Source: Riptortus pedestris (lineage: Eukaryota > Arthropoda > Insecta > Hemiptera > Alydidae). Taken from it: 64,000 bases of DNA. The number at the start of each line of letters is the position of its first letter. The first letter of the stretch is position 1. Positions 12,746 through 25,634 of this stretch are shown here, one piece after another. The stretch spans positions 67,235,501-67,299,500 of the forward strand of contig CM032233.1 in the NCBI GenBank assembly GCA_019009955.1. The letters are read 5' to 3'. The notes beneath the pieces are model-generated. The model saw nothing but the letters and a program-made list of their open reading frames with translations, was not told where the DNA came from and ran no database searches. The translations under genes and the position numbers were made by a program.

Positions 12746-12768
12746 AATAAAATGATTGAATTAATAAA
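12746..12768 (+). promoter_or_regulatory. Two candidate proximal poly(A) signals
   Basis: AATAAA occurs at 12746-12751 and again at 12763-12768, about 290-310 nt after the stop codon. It is followed by a T-rich, TGCTTCTGCTTTG-like stretch that could act as the downstream element. This would be the short-UTR option. Confidence 0.4.
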
Positions 12769-14111
12769 GCTGCTTCTGCTTTGTTTATTTTCTTAATTTA
12801 TGTTAATAGCTTTGACTGTGGATATAGTTATGTATAGGATGTTTTGTGTAATTAAATATTATAATCTCTAGATTTGAGTAATTATGAAGAAATTGTATTA
12901 ATATGTACAAAAAAATATATCAAATAATATAGGTTATTTATTCTCTGACACAAAGTGTAGAAAAATATAGATTTGTGAAGATCTTATTCACGCTATTGTC
13001 TAGTAAGCTGAATTAATATATTGTTATATAGAATGCTCAGAGGATTTAACATTGAAGTTAAGTGGTGGAGGGGTTATAAAGTTAGGTGGTACTGTGCTTC
13101 TGATTGTTATTGTTGTTTTGGAAATAAATAGAAAAGAAAAAAAAAAAAAAACTGAATTAACTTCACTGCCGAATAATGTTCGCACTGTTTGATGTTTCGT
13201 TTTATTTTGTGGTTTACTTCAAAGTGATAAAACTACATTGTGTAAGAACATACTAAATAAACCATATATTTAAGTATACACTTAGAGTACATTCCATTAA
13301 TATTGCTTTGCAATATCCATTGGTTTTAAAAGCCTACTCTAAATTCCCTCCCACCAGTAATTCTTCAATGATATTATTAATTTCTCCAATGATAGATTTT
13401 AGGCAGTTATTTTAACTGTTTACTAGATTAGTTGTAATATTGATAAAATAATATTACATTTTTATTTTTAATACTTCTTTTTTATGTTTTAAACTCTTAA
13501 CAATGGTGGGAAGTCAGTTAAAAGGAGTATGTTTTTATGAATAAATACTGTAAATATTTAAAATACAATTTCATTTTAGTATTTAGGAAATTTAGCACGT
13601 TCTGTTATTAAAGTAATTAGTATTTATGTTTGTAAACTATGTAAGAAAACATTTTCCACTGAATACTGTATTTATATAAGAAGCTTATCACACTTTGCTT
13701 TAGTTTCACTTTTAGTGACAATAATTATGATTTTATTTATTTTCGAACTTGTAGATTAGAAAACAAATAAACTGCCATTAATAATTTGAGCTAAATGAAA
13801 ATTTACCATGATGCCATATCTGCCTGTAATTGTGTACTTTTGTGTGTTTAAATACTACACCGTTGTTTTTTTTCCTTAATATTCCAGTTGTTCTTTCCAA
13901 TTTATAATATGTCCAAACGTGTCAGGTGTACATAGGGACATCATTTAATTGTGTATATACATCTACACCTGCACTCATGTCAAAATGCATTTATAATTTT
14001 TGTTATTCCAGATAAGGTTGTACAAAATCAAGTATTTTCTTCTACATTTGTATATTTAATGTGATTACGTTATACTGGCATTGTGGAATATTCTTGTTTC
14101 ATTGTTGTGAA

Positions 14112-14117
14112 AATAAA
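14112..14117 (+). promoter_or_regulatory. Candidate distal poly(A) signal
   Basis: AATAAA is followed by AGTTATTTGTTTAAC and T-rich sequence, about 1.65 kb after the stop codon. This would be the long-UTR option. Confidence 0.35.
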
Positions 14118-14875
14118 AGTTATTTGTTTAACTATTCTTTCATTTTTCCTCCATTATTATATTTTAATAGAATTCAAATTAATGAATCTATTTTCTATAT
14201 AGTGCAGTAGCCCCTTGTGGATGAAAATGAAATCTCACTAATTAAAAATATACTTTGATAAACAGAACATCAAAAATTACTGGGAATATTATTGTTATAT
14301 TTTCTCTTTGACTTAATGAGCTTCAGGATTAATTTGGTGGGACATCATCACTATGAAATATTAGTACTTTGATAATCTCATCTTTCTCAGTTAAGTAATT
14401 AATAATATTCATTCCTTCATTATGCTATTAGTGTGCATGAAAATTTGATATTTTTGAGTCCCCCTTTTATTTCCACCACTATTGGACATGACTGATTTTT
14501 ACATTATGCTGAAGTTCTACAATTTTGTTTTGTTTGGATTAGATATGCTAAAATCATCATTAATTTGGACACATACTCAACAAAATTAAATGAAGAGCAA
14601 ATTAAATATAAAATATCTGTTACTGTTGCTTTAAGTGAAAATTGCTTGAGTAGGAATGGGGATTAATTTATGGTTGAAAACAAAAAGTACAAGTAATTTT
14701 GTTGTAATTGAGAAAAAAGTGTTAAACAACAATTATTGAACATTGCTTTGTTAATAATTTTGGTAATAAATTATTTTCAATGTGTCACATTATAACTTAG
14801 ATATAGTTTTCCCAAAACCCTGCTCCTTCCAGTTCAATTTTAACAATTTATGAACTTAAAACTTTAGTTATACAT

Positions 14876-14940
14876 GAAATGCTAAATATCGAGTTTGGGA
14901 TCACTCATATAAAAATTGAGGATTCTAGAGCATTAAATGT
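14876..14940 (+). repeat. Relic fragment of the Helentron-like family
   Basis: GCTAAATATCGAGTTTGGGA and the following AAAAATTGAGGATTCTAGAG resemble the internal block found at 11108-11165 and 25540-25600 (TTAAATATCGAGTTTGG ... GACCGCTAGAGCGTTAAC). Only this internal piece survives. The stretch 14131-14875 before it shows nothing recognisable. Confidence 0.5.
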
Positions 14941-15204
14941 TCATTGATGACTCCTCGTTGCATTATCATCCATGTATCTCATACAGTGAAGAACAATGGT
15001 ACAACAATTGTGGTATTTAAGCTTAGAATAGAAGATACTCCCATGGGCAGCAGAGTAGGACCTCCTATCAAAATTATTATGACCGGTTTCATCTTCAGTA
15101 TAGCAGTATTTATTAACCCCATGGACCTGAGTTGTACAAATGACATTATGTCATCTCCAAATTTATACAGGTTATTAGCTTTGTTCTAATTTTATGGAGA
15201 ACTA

Positions 15205-15636
15205 ATGGTTACAACCTCAGTAACTGTCTTCTTCAAAAATAATTTGATAGCCAAAAATGAATTCCTTGATAAACTAGAAGCTGTAGCATGGCGTAGGTAC
15301 ACAGGGGAGCTGAGGTATATATCTTGCCTCCTGCCCTTCCTGAAATCAAAGGGATTATTTGGAGGTTCTCACAATGTCGTTTATTGGCTAACTAATATTA
15401 TGTTTGTTAAAATTGCAAATAAAAATTTAGTTTTTGACAAAAATAAATCTTGGGGGAGGCACCACTCTTCTGTTGAGAAGTACCCTACAGATCCTGCAAT
15501 ACTTTATTGGAGATTAAATCCCCCCACCCAATCTGTGCTACTATTGTTTATAACTTTGGAAAATCAAGCATGTTATAAGTTGGATACTTTGCCATTAGAA
15601 CTATCTAAAGAAAAATTAAGGGCTGTAGTCCAATAA
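15205..15636 (+). CDS. Unrecognised 143-codon open frame, possibly a pseudogene fragment
   Basis: This frame is unusually long for such AT-rich DNA and has balanced composition (for example NEFLDKLEAVAWRRYTGEL and KLDTLPLELSKEKLRAVVQ). I do not recognise a family. No signal peptide, zinc-finger or transposase motif is visible. It is preceded by another plus-strand open frame at 14944-15189 that ends at a stop just upstream, so the two could be parts of one decayed gene. Random occurrence cannot be excluded. Confidence 0.25.
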   Translation: MVTTSVTVFFKNNLIAKNEFLDKLEAVAWRRYTGELRYISCLLPFLKSKGLFGGSHNVVYWLTNIMFVKIANKNLVFDKNKSWGRHHSSVEKYPTDPAILYWRLNPPTQSVLLLFITLENQACYKLDTLPLELSKEKLRAVVQ

Positions 15637-16949
15637 TTAAAATTATGAATAATGTAAAATTTTAAGATCCTTTATCTGTTATTCTAATAGCTCTTGTCAC
15701 ATCTACTGAGCATGGTAGTACCTTGGAATTTAATTTGAATCAGTCGCAAGCACATTTTCACAAAAAATCCCCTAAATATACTGATCATGTCACAGACTGG
15801 CCTAAGTTCTACATTCTAGAATAGTACTCGCTTGTTCATTCTAAAATAATACTGTCTTTGACTCGAAAACTTTAACATTTACTTATTTTCCTTATAGGTG
15901 AATTATAATTATCTTGCGATCAAAAATTTATTTTGATCATTCATGCTTGATTGTAGCCAATCACTGTATATTACACCTACCAACTGTGTGTAGAAGAAGT
16001 TCTATTACTTACTTAGACGAATAAGTTAAAGTTCATTTGAAACGACCACTAACATTAGTGAAGATTTTCTTCACTGCTTTCATGGAATTGCTTTCCATTT
16101 ACTGTCAAAATCAGACTTCCAAACACCTGTAGTTTTTAAGTGACCCTTTCAATGACATTTTTAACTATACACAGCCCAAGAAGGAGAACTTGAGAATATT
16201 TTCTTCTCCCCTTGACCATATTACGAAACCAAACACATTAAAAAGGAACTTCGATTGCTACCTGAGTGACTAATATTTGATTGTACTAGTCGCAAAAAAT
16301 ATTCATGTGCTCTTCTCATAATCAGAATTCCTACTGATGGGCCCCAACTAATTAAAACTCATAAGCTTTGCACTAATTGGCTATCTCTTCACTCTTATCG
16401 CAATAGTTCTGTTAACCTGTAATAAATATCAACACAAGCAGAATACAATTGTGCATGTAGATCTTTATTTAGATTAAATTAAAATTGCCTTTTCAATTGC
16501 TTCTCAATCCTCAATTGCACATTTATCTGTTGAAACTCCAGTTCAGTACAAGGCCCTTCATTCTCTCTTATAAGACAAGTCATAATTGCAATCAACACAC
16601 AACTTGTGTAACCTCTAGAGGATCTGAGCTAGAGATATGAGTATTCATGGCTAAAAAGGTTGGTTTGAAAACTCCTGTTTAATTGTCACTTGCTATTTTC
16701 CGAGGAGATATATTCTATGATGATCATCCATTTGAAATTATTCTAAAATAGCTTCAAATAAGTCCGTTGTTTCAAACTCTTCTACTATCCATCAATTTGC
16801 CCATCCTTTAGTGTTGGTGGATCCAAAGTTTGATGTACCATGACATGGTTCCAAAATTAATTGAGCGAAAAATATACATCTTAGTCGCACTCTTAGTAAC
16901 CATTTTCGGCAATGTTCTCATCTACACATCAGTCGTTACTTGCTAATTC
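15637..16949. other. Intergenic stretch without recognisable features
   Basis: This is AT-rich sequence of average complexity. No repeat family of the window and no convincing reading frame was seen here. Confidence 0.4.
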
Positions 16950-18760
16950 AGAGAATATAACTTCTCACTGTTATTTAAATTCAACAGGCCATTTTTCTTA
17001 TCTTGATATTTCATTTGTAATCAGTTCTCAGTCGACTGTTCATCAACATCTGTTCTGTTAATCTCAAAGAGTTAGAAAAACCTCTTCAAGTGAAACGCAC
17101 CCTCAGTGCAGAAGCCATTACCACTCTCTCCAGATTGAGCACTTGACCTCCTGAATTGGTTCACTGAATTTGGATGTTCTGGGAACTCCCTTTCTAGTGT
17201 ATCATCAAGTACAACATTTCTTCCATCACTTTCATAACTTCACTTTTACTGATATTGTTTCAAAGCCTATAGCCTCTATGATCGCAACAATGGTACTTTC
17301 ATCTAGCATTTCTATGTTAGTTCCGATTTCTTCTTTCATAAAGTCGTGTCCTCTGACATACTCTATCGATCCATCATGATCCATGCTTTTGAGCTTCCAT
17401 ACATGGTTATCAGCAAACTCATATTGTTGTACAAAAAAATAGTGTTAAAATAACTTATAAATTTAAATAAAATCATCAAAATATTCATAAATAATAATGC
17501 AATTTATGTGTAATTTTTCAATGTGTTAATGGAACCATTCACAATTTGTTTGACATCAATCTATTGTAATGTCTCATATCATCAGTAGCAACAGTCACTT
17601 TTATTTCCTTGTCTTTCCACCCAAATCGATTTCCCTCCAAGAACTGCAGCGTTGATTCAATGTTCTCTACTTCAGAAATTGTTCTCTTGGTGTAGAGGGT
17701 GTACCTGAGTACAGAGAGTTACTTCCTTCTCATTCCTTTGGTATTTTCTTATTTTTGAATTAATTGGTGATGAATGTATTCTAACGAAAATAAGCAATTA
17801 TTCGTATATTCATGAAACCTTACAAGCTTTTCTGGTCTCTCTCCAAATGCACCAGACACTATTCAGCCAATACTACATATTCAAAATTTAACTGTACATA
17901 TCATTCTATATTTTAGATTAATAAGTCTTTCAAATTTATCTACTTCTTATGGATACTCAATTTCTTAACTGAGTTAATATAATATTCAGAGTGTCCAGTT
18001 TTATTTTGTGTTACCTATTCCTATTGTTTAGTATCTAATTCTGACAAATAAAAGTTTTCAAAAGTAACTTCTCATGTGACCCTCCCAAGAGGACATCGAA
18101 ATTTTTTTGCAAAGTCACAGCAGATTAAATGACTTCACTTCTATATCCTTCCCATGGATCAAGTCAATAAAATGATCTTGAACAAATGCATCATCCAGTG
18201 GAATTAGGACAGATTTGAGGCATACTATAATGCCATTCTTCCTTTCACCCAACCATACCCATTTGCCCATTTGTGTGTGCCTGCTGGAAACACACTTTAT
18301 TTACTGAGCCTGAAATAGAAAACTCAAATATATCAAACTCGACAGCCCCTCCAAAAACCAAGCTTGTGGTGGAGTGTCCATTGTTTGTACCAGGGAACAC
18401 TAACTTATCTTCAACTACCTTGAATCATGAACTGAGCCAAGTCCATTACTCAACCTGAATTGTCTACCTTGAACCCTTGAATGATAACTGAGCTAGTCCT
18501 GCCAAAATTGTTGTCACAAGGGCAGACTGGAGCAAATACAAGAGGCTGCCTATGCCCAGCATCTGGTATACAGATGATGTTGATTAAACCTGTCAATCCA
18601 TGATGAGAATAGCTTTCATGCTACGGCCTTAGAGCTCCATGCCAGCAACTCATGAAAGAAGAAAATGTCCCCTTTGTTCAATGCGTCATACAAGGTTCCT
18701 CATACAGTACAGAATTAGAGACCTCAGAAAATTTAAGAGCAATATGACAACAGTAAATCT
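16950..18760 (-). pseudogene. Decayed minus-strand coding region of unknown family
   Basis: Reading the minus strand, at least five protein-like runs of roughly 40-66 codons lie in order at about 18246-18425, 18114-18275, 17503-17705, 17250-17420 and 17071-17215. They are separated by single frame changes or stops. Examples of their content are VEDKLVFPGTNNGHSTT, KDIEVKSFNLL, EVENIESTLQFLEGNRFG, WKLKSMDHDGSIEYVRGHDF and LEREFPEHPNSVNQF. Amino-acid composition is that of an ordinary soluble protein, unlike the shadow frames around it. I do not recognise the family. It could be a dead host gene, an endogenised foreign gene or an unfamiliar element. Some junctions could be short introns, but no complete splice pair was established. 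Confidence 0.45.
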
Positions 18761-20029
18761 TATTTTAAGAATGTAAACACACAATATTAAAGACATTTTG
18801 TAGAATGCAAGGCTGATAGCTGGTAATCACTTGACATAAACAGAATTACACATTAGCTAGTGTCAGGAGTAAGATCTATGAGATCTCTCGTATACACAAG
18901 TTGGGCTTTGGAATTATTTGGCTCACTAGCAGGGTTCTGAATGTACTGTGCAATTCATCTTGGACAACGAATCGATTTACACCAAGCTTATATATTTTTA
19001 GTCAGGGAAATAACTCAGCTCAAACTCATGTCATTGCCATAATAAAAACTGTACATTTTTGAAGAATCAGACTTCTCACTGGTACCTTTCGAACCATGTT
19101 TGTGATCAGTGTCTGTAGTACCTCTCCTTTTAACAAAGAGTTTATTTAGCAACTATGTTTATCACTAAGGTATACACTAATTCAAAATACTCATACTAAA
19201 GGTATGTGTCTTTGGTCAAATTTGAGCCACTCTGAAAAACCCTTTTCTGTCTCTCTCGGGATAGCCAAGCTACTGTAATATTACTTACATAATGAGGTGG
19301 GGAAACAGAAACAGCAGTCATTCAAATAGGGGTTTCTGGCATAATGAGTAGTGGCCTCGCCAGTAATGAATTAACTCAATAGCATGCATCTTTCCTGATT
19401 TTCTCACTCCAACCAAGCAGTTAACTCAGGCTCTCTTCAGGCAGATCAATGAAATGAAATGTATTTATTTCCATTAAATGTTACCAAAACATAATAGTAT
19501 ACACTAAATATTTTTGTTTTCTATGAAACATTTACTAATATTATGCCAAATAATTTCTTTAGATATTACTAAGTGCCATTTATACTTATATAATGTATTC
19601 GTTATAAAATTAGCTCAAATTCCATGAATACATCTTATGAAATCTATCAATTTAATAATTATGTATTATGAATTAATTACTGAGGAGGAACTTCTTTGGG
19701 AAGAACATGTGTTGGACATCATGAAAGTGCGGTCCTATATGTCAATGAGCCTAGTGACATAAAGTGGGTATTGGGACTGCTTAAACTACGAGTAAGCATA
19801 TTTTCCATCTGCTGGTATATTATGCACTGATGATCTCAACGTATCATCTAATTTCTATTTCTTTGTTACAAAATACCCCCTGTGAATCTCCTGTTCAGAT
19901 GTCATATTAACTAATCCTCAGGTTTGCTTTAAACATTTAAATATATAGTTCAGTAACAATGAAACCAGAATTTTGACTGATAGATCATTTATATATTTAT
20001 AATTTTTAACAACTTCATTTCCATCATCT
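18761..20029. other. Intergenic stretch without recognisable features
   Basis: No reading frame or repeat family of the window was identified in this stretch. Confidence 0.4.
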
Positions 20030-20128
20030 CCTAGGTGGGATCGATGGACATTACAATAAATTTTTTGAAATCTCGTCATGAGTACAACCTCAATAGCTGA
20101 GTTCGCTTAAGGGAAATCTGCTAAAATA
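20030..20128 (+). repeat. Helentron-like 3' end, solo
   Basis: This is a solo 3' module: CATCTCCTAGGTGGGATCGA, then CGTCATGAGTACAACCTCAA, then a hairpin-like GCTGAGTTCGCTTAAGGGAA and TCTGCTAAA. Nothing of the 5' end lies in front of it. Confidence 0.65.
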
Positions 20129-20706
20129 AACTGAGTATAGATTGTTATAAGGAAATTAATTTATTTTATTTTGACACTTGGACGACTTCCGTTCACCTGA
20201 CTATTAAAAAGTCAAATATAATTAATCAAAGCTAATCCTCTCTGACAGTACTTAATACCCATTTAGGCTATCGATTTGATAAAATGGATGTAGTTATTTT
20301 TAAAAATGGGAATAACTATTAACCTTGTCCCAATATTGTGTGTGACATGGTAAGGTAAATCAAAGCTAATCTGGTGTAATGGACTTCCTTATAAAACGTA
20401 AAAATCCTTTTTGAAGGTAGTTTTTGATTATTATTTTTGACTAATTAGCTTTTTAAGCCAAAGTGTACCATAAATCTCAACACTAACAAGCTATTTTTAA
20501 AGTAAACTCAACATAACCAATGACTTAAGGACTAACTGACTTTTGAACAGCTACCTTCAGGGAAATCAGCTGTTGGGGTCTTTCTCAACATGTGTTTTTT
20601 GAAATTATTTTACTTCCTTGTGAAGTAAAGAAAGTATTGTAATCGCGAAGTTTTTTGGTTTTTAGATTTCAACTAAATTATACATTTCGACCTTTCCTGT
20701 ACGCAT

Positions 20707-21693
20707 TTTAGCTGATTTCCATTAAGAGAAATCAGCTATTGGTTTTGTCAAAAATGAGGTCGGTTCAAAACTATTTATATATTCAAACTATTTATATTTA
20801 TATATTCAAAACTATTAACTATTACTAAGCGTCTGTTAACGCTCTAGCGGTCGCAATTTTGGTCTGATCGTTACCAAACTCCATATTTAAACGATGCATG
20901 TAAAAATAAAGATCAATTTCGTTAATGACTGAAATCGGACTGGTGGGAGGTGGGATTTTGATAATTCGAAATGTCTCCGTTATTAAACGTCGGATCAAAA
21001 TATTGTATAGAACCAATCTTTTTGAAAATTAAATGTTATTCTATTCATATTTTCTGTATCATGAATATTAACGGAGATATTTGGATGTTATAGTTGTCGG
21101 CCATTAGTAAACCCCTACTCTTACTCATGTCATATTACCAATAAACTGTTCTGCCATGAACAACTTTATTCCAAGGTTAAATACCCAATTTTGATTTAAT
21201 TGAACTTTTAATTTGTGAGAAACATGTTGTGTGATTACGTCATTAATTAAAATTTTTCGTTCTTTACACGAAAATGTGTATTTGATTTATACCACACTGT
21301 ATATTTAATAGTTTCATTCAAAACTAAAGATCGAATTTGTAATTGACTGAAATCAGACCCGGAATAGTGATGGTGTAGAGGGGTGGGGGGATTCCAAAAT
21401 TCAAAATATCTCTGATATTATGAGCCGGATCGTAAAATGTTCTGGAGCCAATCTTGTTAAACTATTGACGTTCTGCAATTGTTGTTCTATGCGTTTTTTT
21501 TTTTTTTTTTAACTCAAGTACTAAGCGAGTTATTCGTACTTTCTTGTTTTCTGCCGTCAGCAACCCACCCCCCCTCTTCTACTCATCAGATTTTTAAATA
21601 TAAATAGAGAATATGTGGTGAGATGAGATCACAAGTGTGGTATACCAGCACGTGGAAAATCTGCTTAGAGTATGCAGCCCATGAGTGACGGAC
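20707..21693 (-). mobile_element. Helentron-like element, copy B (reverse orientation, ~1 kb)
   Basis: Read on the minus strand, this copy opens at 21693 with GTCCGTCACTCATGGGCTGC and carries AAGCAGATTTTCCACGTGC. It ends near 20707 with the stem-loop CTGATTTCTCTTAATGGAAA-type sequence. Inside it are blocks shared with other copies (CGAGTTATTCGTACTTTCTT, GCGGTCGCAATTTT) and what looks like two successive internal units, which explains its greater length. No coding capacity was seen. Confidence 0.65.
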
Positions 21694-22072
21694 TTTTGAC
21701 TAGTTTTGGTTTTACGCCGTACGTTTCTTGCATCAATTAAAAACCAATTACCTAAGAATGTTATAATTGTATATTTAACAACGTCTAATTGTGTACCTCC
21801 CATTTTGGTTAAGAGATATACACAACATTTGTACAGAACCGTTTTTATTAACTATGAAAAGATCTAAAATAACTTTCTATGAGATTTTTTGATCCGATGC
21901 ATTGGAACGGAGATATCGTACATCACTTACAGTGAAACCAAAAATTTTGTTATTTAATTAAATAGGAATAGAGTTCATATGTTATCCATATCAGATTTTT
22001 AACTCCTATTTTCACAGCATGCCTCACGGAAAACACTTTTACTAAATTAATATCTCTTTATAATTCAGGAAA

Positions 22073-22647
22073 GTCCGTCACGCAGGGGCTGCGTAAACTA
22101 AGCAGATTTCCTTCGTGAAGTTTAACAATAGATAAATCTAAATACTGGTAACACAACACCACCCTGAATAAATACAAACCGTTATAAGAAATCTTTCAGT
22201 CAATTTTAATAACCTCCCGACGGAAGTGGTTTATTATATAACAGAGTATTGTTTAGGCTGAAAACTATAAAATCCAAATATCTCGGTTCAAATATTCATG
22301 ATACAGAAAATATGTTTAGAACAATATTTATAGATCATTTAATCTGCAATAATATTGCTTCTATACAATTTTTAGATCCGACTTACAGTAACGGAGATAT
22401 TTCGAATTTTCGAAATTCCTCCTCTAAACCCCCCCCCCTTCCATAGGTCCGATTTCAGCCATTAACGAACTGGATCTTTCGTTTTACATAAAACGATTAA
22501 ATCTCGAGTTTGGTAACGATCAAACAAAAACGGACCTCATTTTAGCCATCTCCTGGGTAGAATCGATGGACATTTGAAGAAAGTTTTAGAAAATCGCCTC
22601 ATGAGTATTACCTCAATAGCTGATTTCCCGCGTGGGAAATCTGCTAA
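22073..22647 (+). mobile_element. Helentron-like element, copy C, without TA microsatellite
   Basis: The full 5' signature GTCCGTCACGCAGGGGCTGC is present. The conserved internal block (ATATTTCGAATTTTCGAAAT, then CCGATTTCAGCCATTAACGA) and the 3' end with hairpin GCTGATTTCCCGCGTGGGAA and CTGCTAA follow. The TA microsatellite present in copies A and D is absent. The hairpin loop is GCG here instead of TTA, showing that the stem, not the loop, is kept. Confidence 0.7.
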
Positions 22648-22751
22648 AAAATAAATACCTGAGGTTACGATACTCCCAGATATGCATTTTTCTCTTAGCT
22701 GCATTATAATAATGCAAAAAAAAGATTTGTTTATGCTGTATATTTATGTAC

Positions 22752-22862
22752 CGACCTCATCTCATATTCGTCGTATTCTATCTGGGATCAGTGGACATTT
22801 GAGGATATGTTTCGGAAACTTCCCCAAGAGTACAACTTCTGAAAATCTACTAAAATCTGATG
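22752..22862 (+). repeat. Divergent second Helentron-like 3' module
   Basis: ACCGACCTCATCTCATATTC, GGGATCAGTGGACATTTGAG, AGAGTACAACTTCTGAAAAT and CTACTAAAATC follow the order of the 3' module about 105 nt after copy C. It is an older, degraded copy. The stem-loop has been lost. Confidence 0.45.
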
Positions 22863-23822
22863 TGGGCAGTATATTACTTTCTTTTATTCCTGTTAAATTA
22901 AGTCAACAAAAGTTGTGCAGCTCCGTTCCCAATGCATTGCATTTTCAGATTTTTGTTTTTCAAATGTCGTAGAACATATATTTATAGACCGTTTATGATT
23001 TTTTTTTTTATTTTGGGTCTTTCTATACCCCCTCCTTATGTCGATTTCGATCAAAAGAGGAAGTACATAACTAGACCTTTCAACAATTTTAAATATGCAA
23101 TTTCAATATTTTAAGTTACATACACACGTACAACATCTCATCAAAACTAGCCAAACTGGGTTCAGGGAGAGTCAAAAACGGACAATTCCGTTCTTTGAAA
23201 ACTGACAATTTTTACAATTACTATTTTCGCGGATTCATGCGAGGAAGTAAAAATTGATAACTCTTGAACTAAACTTCATTCCTATTATGAGTTTTTTGCC
23301 CATGGAAATTCCTGAATATAGATTTGAGCCCAAAATGTCTCGAGTTGAAGGCATTAAAAGGTTTTATGTGTGATAACCCAATCAATAGCTCGTGCTTCTT
23401 CATCCAGGTGTGTCAATAGTTCAGAAGTCATTCTAATCAGTCTCTAATCTCATTACCTATGATAAATCTCTCAATATTTACCAGCCATACTTCCGACTGG
23501 CCCAGATTCTTATCGTGTTTCGTTTCACAAGTGAGCTCTAATTCTTCAGTATCCTTGACTCACATGTTAACCTATTTGCTCACCCCAGCCAGGTCAAAGA
23601 CGACTTGGAGTTTGTTAGTTTATATCCCTTTAGTAAACTACCAAACTGTCTTAAAATTGAATGAAAAACTAGCATAGCTAATTGTGAAATCTCTGATTTT
23701 ATAATGTTTCGTTTAATAATCTCAGCAACTTATTTGATAGAGATACGAATGAAGGGTCAATACGACTGCAAACCAGAATGAGAAAAACAAAATTAGAGAT
23801 TTAGGGTTTTTTACAACGATTG

Positions 23823-24520
23823 ACTTACAAAGGAAGTTAGGGAACCCAAAAATCCAAAAAATTTTGAAATTTTGTGTGCAAGTAGAGTTGTTCATGCGTA
23901 TCACAAAACTATTTTTTGTTCGTGCGGAACTATGATTTAAAGGAATAAAATCACTTCTAAGAATTCGGTTTATATATCTCTGTTATAATATTGTTAAGAC
24001 GGTTACAGTTTCAAAAATTAGCTGAAAATGCATTAAAAAAATTGTAGCTGCTTTTATGAGATTGCAAAGAAGTAAGTAGCGAATCATGAAATGATAAATA
24101 GCGATATACAATAAAGGTTTTGAGCTTATTTTTGAAAAATATGATGTGGAATACAACTTTAACATGTATTTTTGAATTTTTCGTTAATTATGCTATATGA
24201 TTCATTATAAAAGAAACATAAAAACTGAGGGGGGGGACAAATATTTTGAAAAATATGACATTTAAAAAAATCTGATTGCACAGTTACCAAGTACATTAAA
24301 AACCGTAAAACCACCATTTGAAATTTTTTTTCATATCTATTATTGTTTTAATAATATTCTCTCAGAAAAATTTAAAACCCGATTTTTTTCAAGCCCTGAT
24401 TTTACCCCTTCATATCTTAGTTCCGCAAGAACAAAAAATAGTTTTGTTTTACGGATGAACTACTCGCACACATAATTTCAATTTGTATTTTTAATTTTTG
24501 GGTCCCCTAACCTTCCTTGT
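23823..24520. repeat. Inverted-repeat (foldback) sequence with ~115-nt arms
   Basis: The left arm (about 23823-23940, GGAAGTTAGGGAACCCAAAA ... GTTCGTGCGGAACTATG) is the imperfect reverse complement of the right arm (about 24408-24520, CATATCTTAGTTCCGCAAGA ... GGGTCCCCTAACCTTCCTTG). Between them lies AT-rich DNA with a G7 tract (24231-24237). It could be a foldback MITE or an inverted local duplication. A target duplication was not found. Confidence 0.6.
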
Positions 24521-24524
24521 TAGT

Positions 24525-25598
24525 ATTAAAAATAGGGATGGGTATCGATTAATCGATTATTCGTAATAATCGATTAATACTCCAAATAATCGGTGTATTT
24601 TTAATCGATGTTTACGATGCTTGATTAATCTGGTAATCGATGCTTTAATCAGGATTACTTAATCTTTTTTTTCTTCTTTTCTTTTTCTTAAGTGAGAGTT
24701 GAGACTAATTTTTCATATTTTGAAGCTAATTGGTCAATTTTCCCACAATCGATTTTTTTTCAATACTAGCTACATTTCAATCAGTAAAACTTTGTTTTTT
24801 ATTGTTATTAAGGATTAACTAACCTCTTTCAATTATCTTTTAACAATTGCAGTTACCAGACGATCGAAGGTTTTACACCTCTTTTTTGTTTGAGCTTACT
24901 AGCACATTTGAAAATTAAAAAATTTTTTAAAAAAATATAAATTACATTTCAAAATTTAAAATTAAAAATCTTAATTCGTGGATGATCCACAAAACATGTA
25001 CCCAGCTGAATAAATATTTTTAATCCAAACAAAGATTTTTTTAACAATATTTAGATTAAGTTTTTTAATTTTAAATTTTAATTTTTGAAATGTAATTTAT
25101 ATTTTTTTTTAAATGTGCTAGTAAGCTCAAACAAAAAAAGTCCGTCACGCAGGGGCTGCGTAAACTAAGCAGATTTCCCACGTGAAGTTTTAATATAGAG
25201 AAATTTCAGAATAGAGAGTCAAACAGTTACGGGAACGGCCCGAACTAGCTCTTGACGGAAACTCATGACTAGACCCGAAGTTGGCCGATCTCATCTCAGA
25301 AGTTGAAAACAGAAAAATGCAAATATCTCGGTTAATATTGAAGATATATAATACATGTATATAACATTATTTATATTAAATTTAATTTGCAATAAGATTG
25401 ATTTAATACAATTTTTCGATTCGACGTATACTAAAGGAAATATTTCAAATTTTAGAAAATCCTCCCCTCTAAACCCCCCCCCTCCCACTGGTCCGATTTC
25501 AGCCATTAACGAACTTGATCTTTATTTTTGTATAAAACGCTTAAATATCGAGTTTGGTAACGATCAATCGAAAATTGCGACCGCTAGAGCGTTAACAG

Positions 25599-25634
<36 letters not shown>

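Larger units (their letters stand above)
12461..14130 (+). other. Probable 3' UTR of the Na+/K+-ATPase alpha gene
   Basis: This AT-rich sequence after the stop codon carries several AATAAA signals (12746, 12763, 13123, 14112). The signal near 13123 is followed by a genomic A-run (13138-13150). Long 3' UTRs with several poly(A) sites are common for this gene in insects, but the actual ends are not visible in genomic sequence. Confidence 0.5.

Noticed and set aside
13138..13150. A-run after AATAAA as proof of a retrocopied transcript end
   Set aside because: The run is short, genomic A-runs are common in this AT-rich DNA, and the gene upstream has introns, so it is not a retrocopy.
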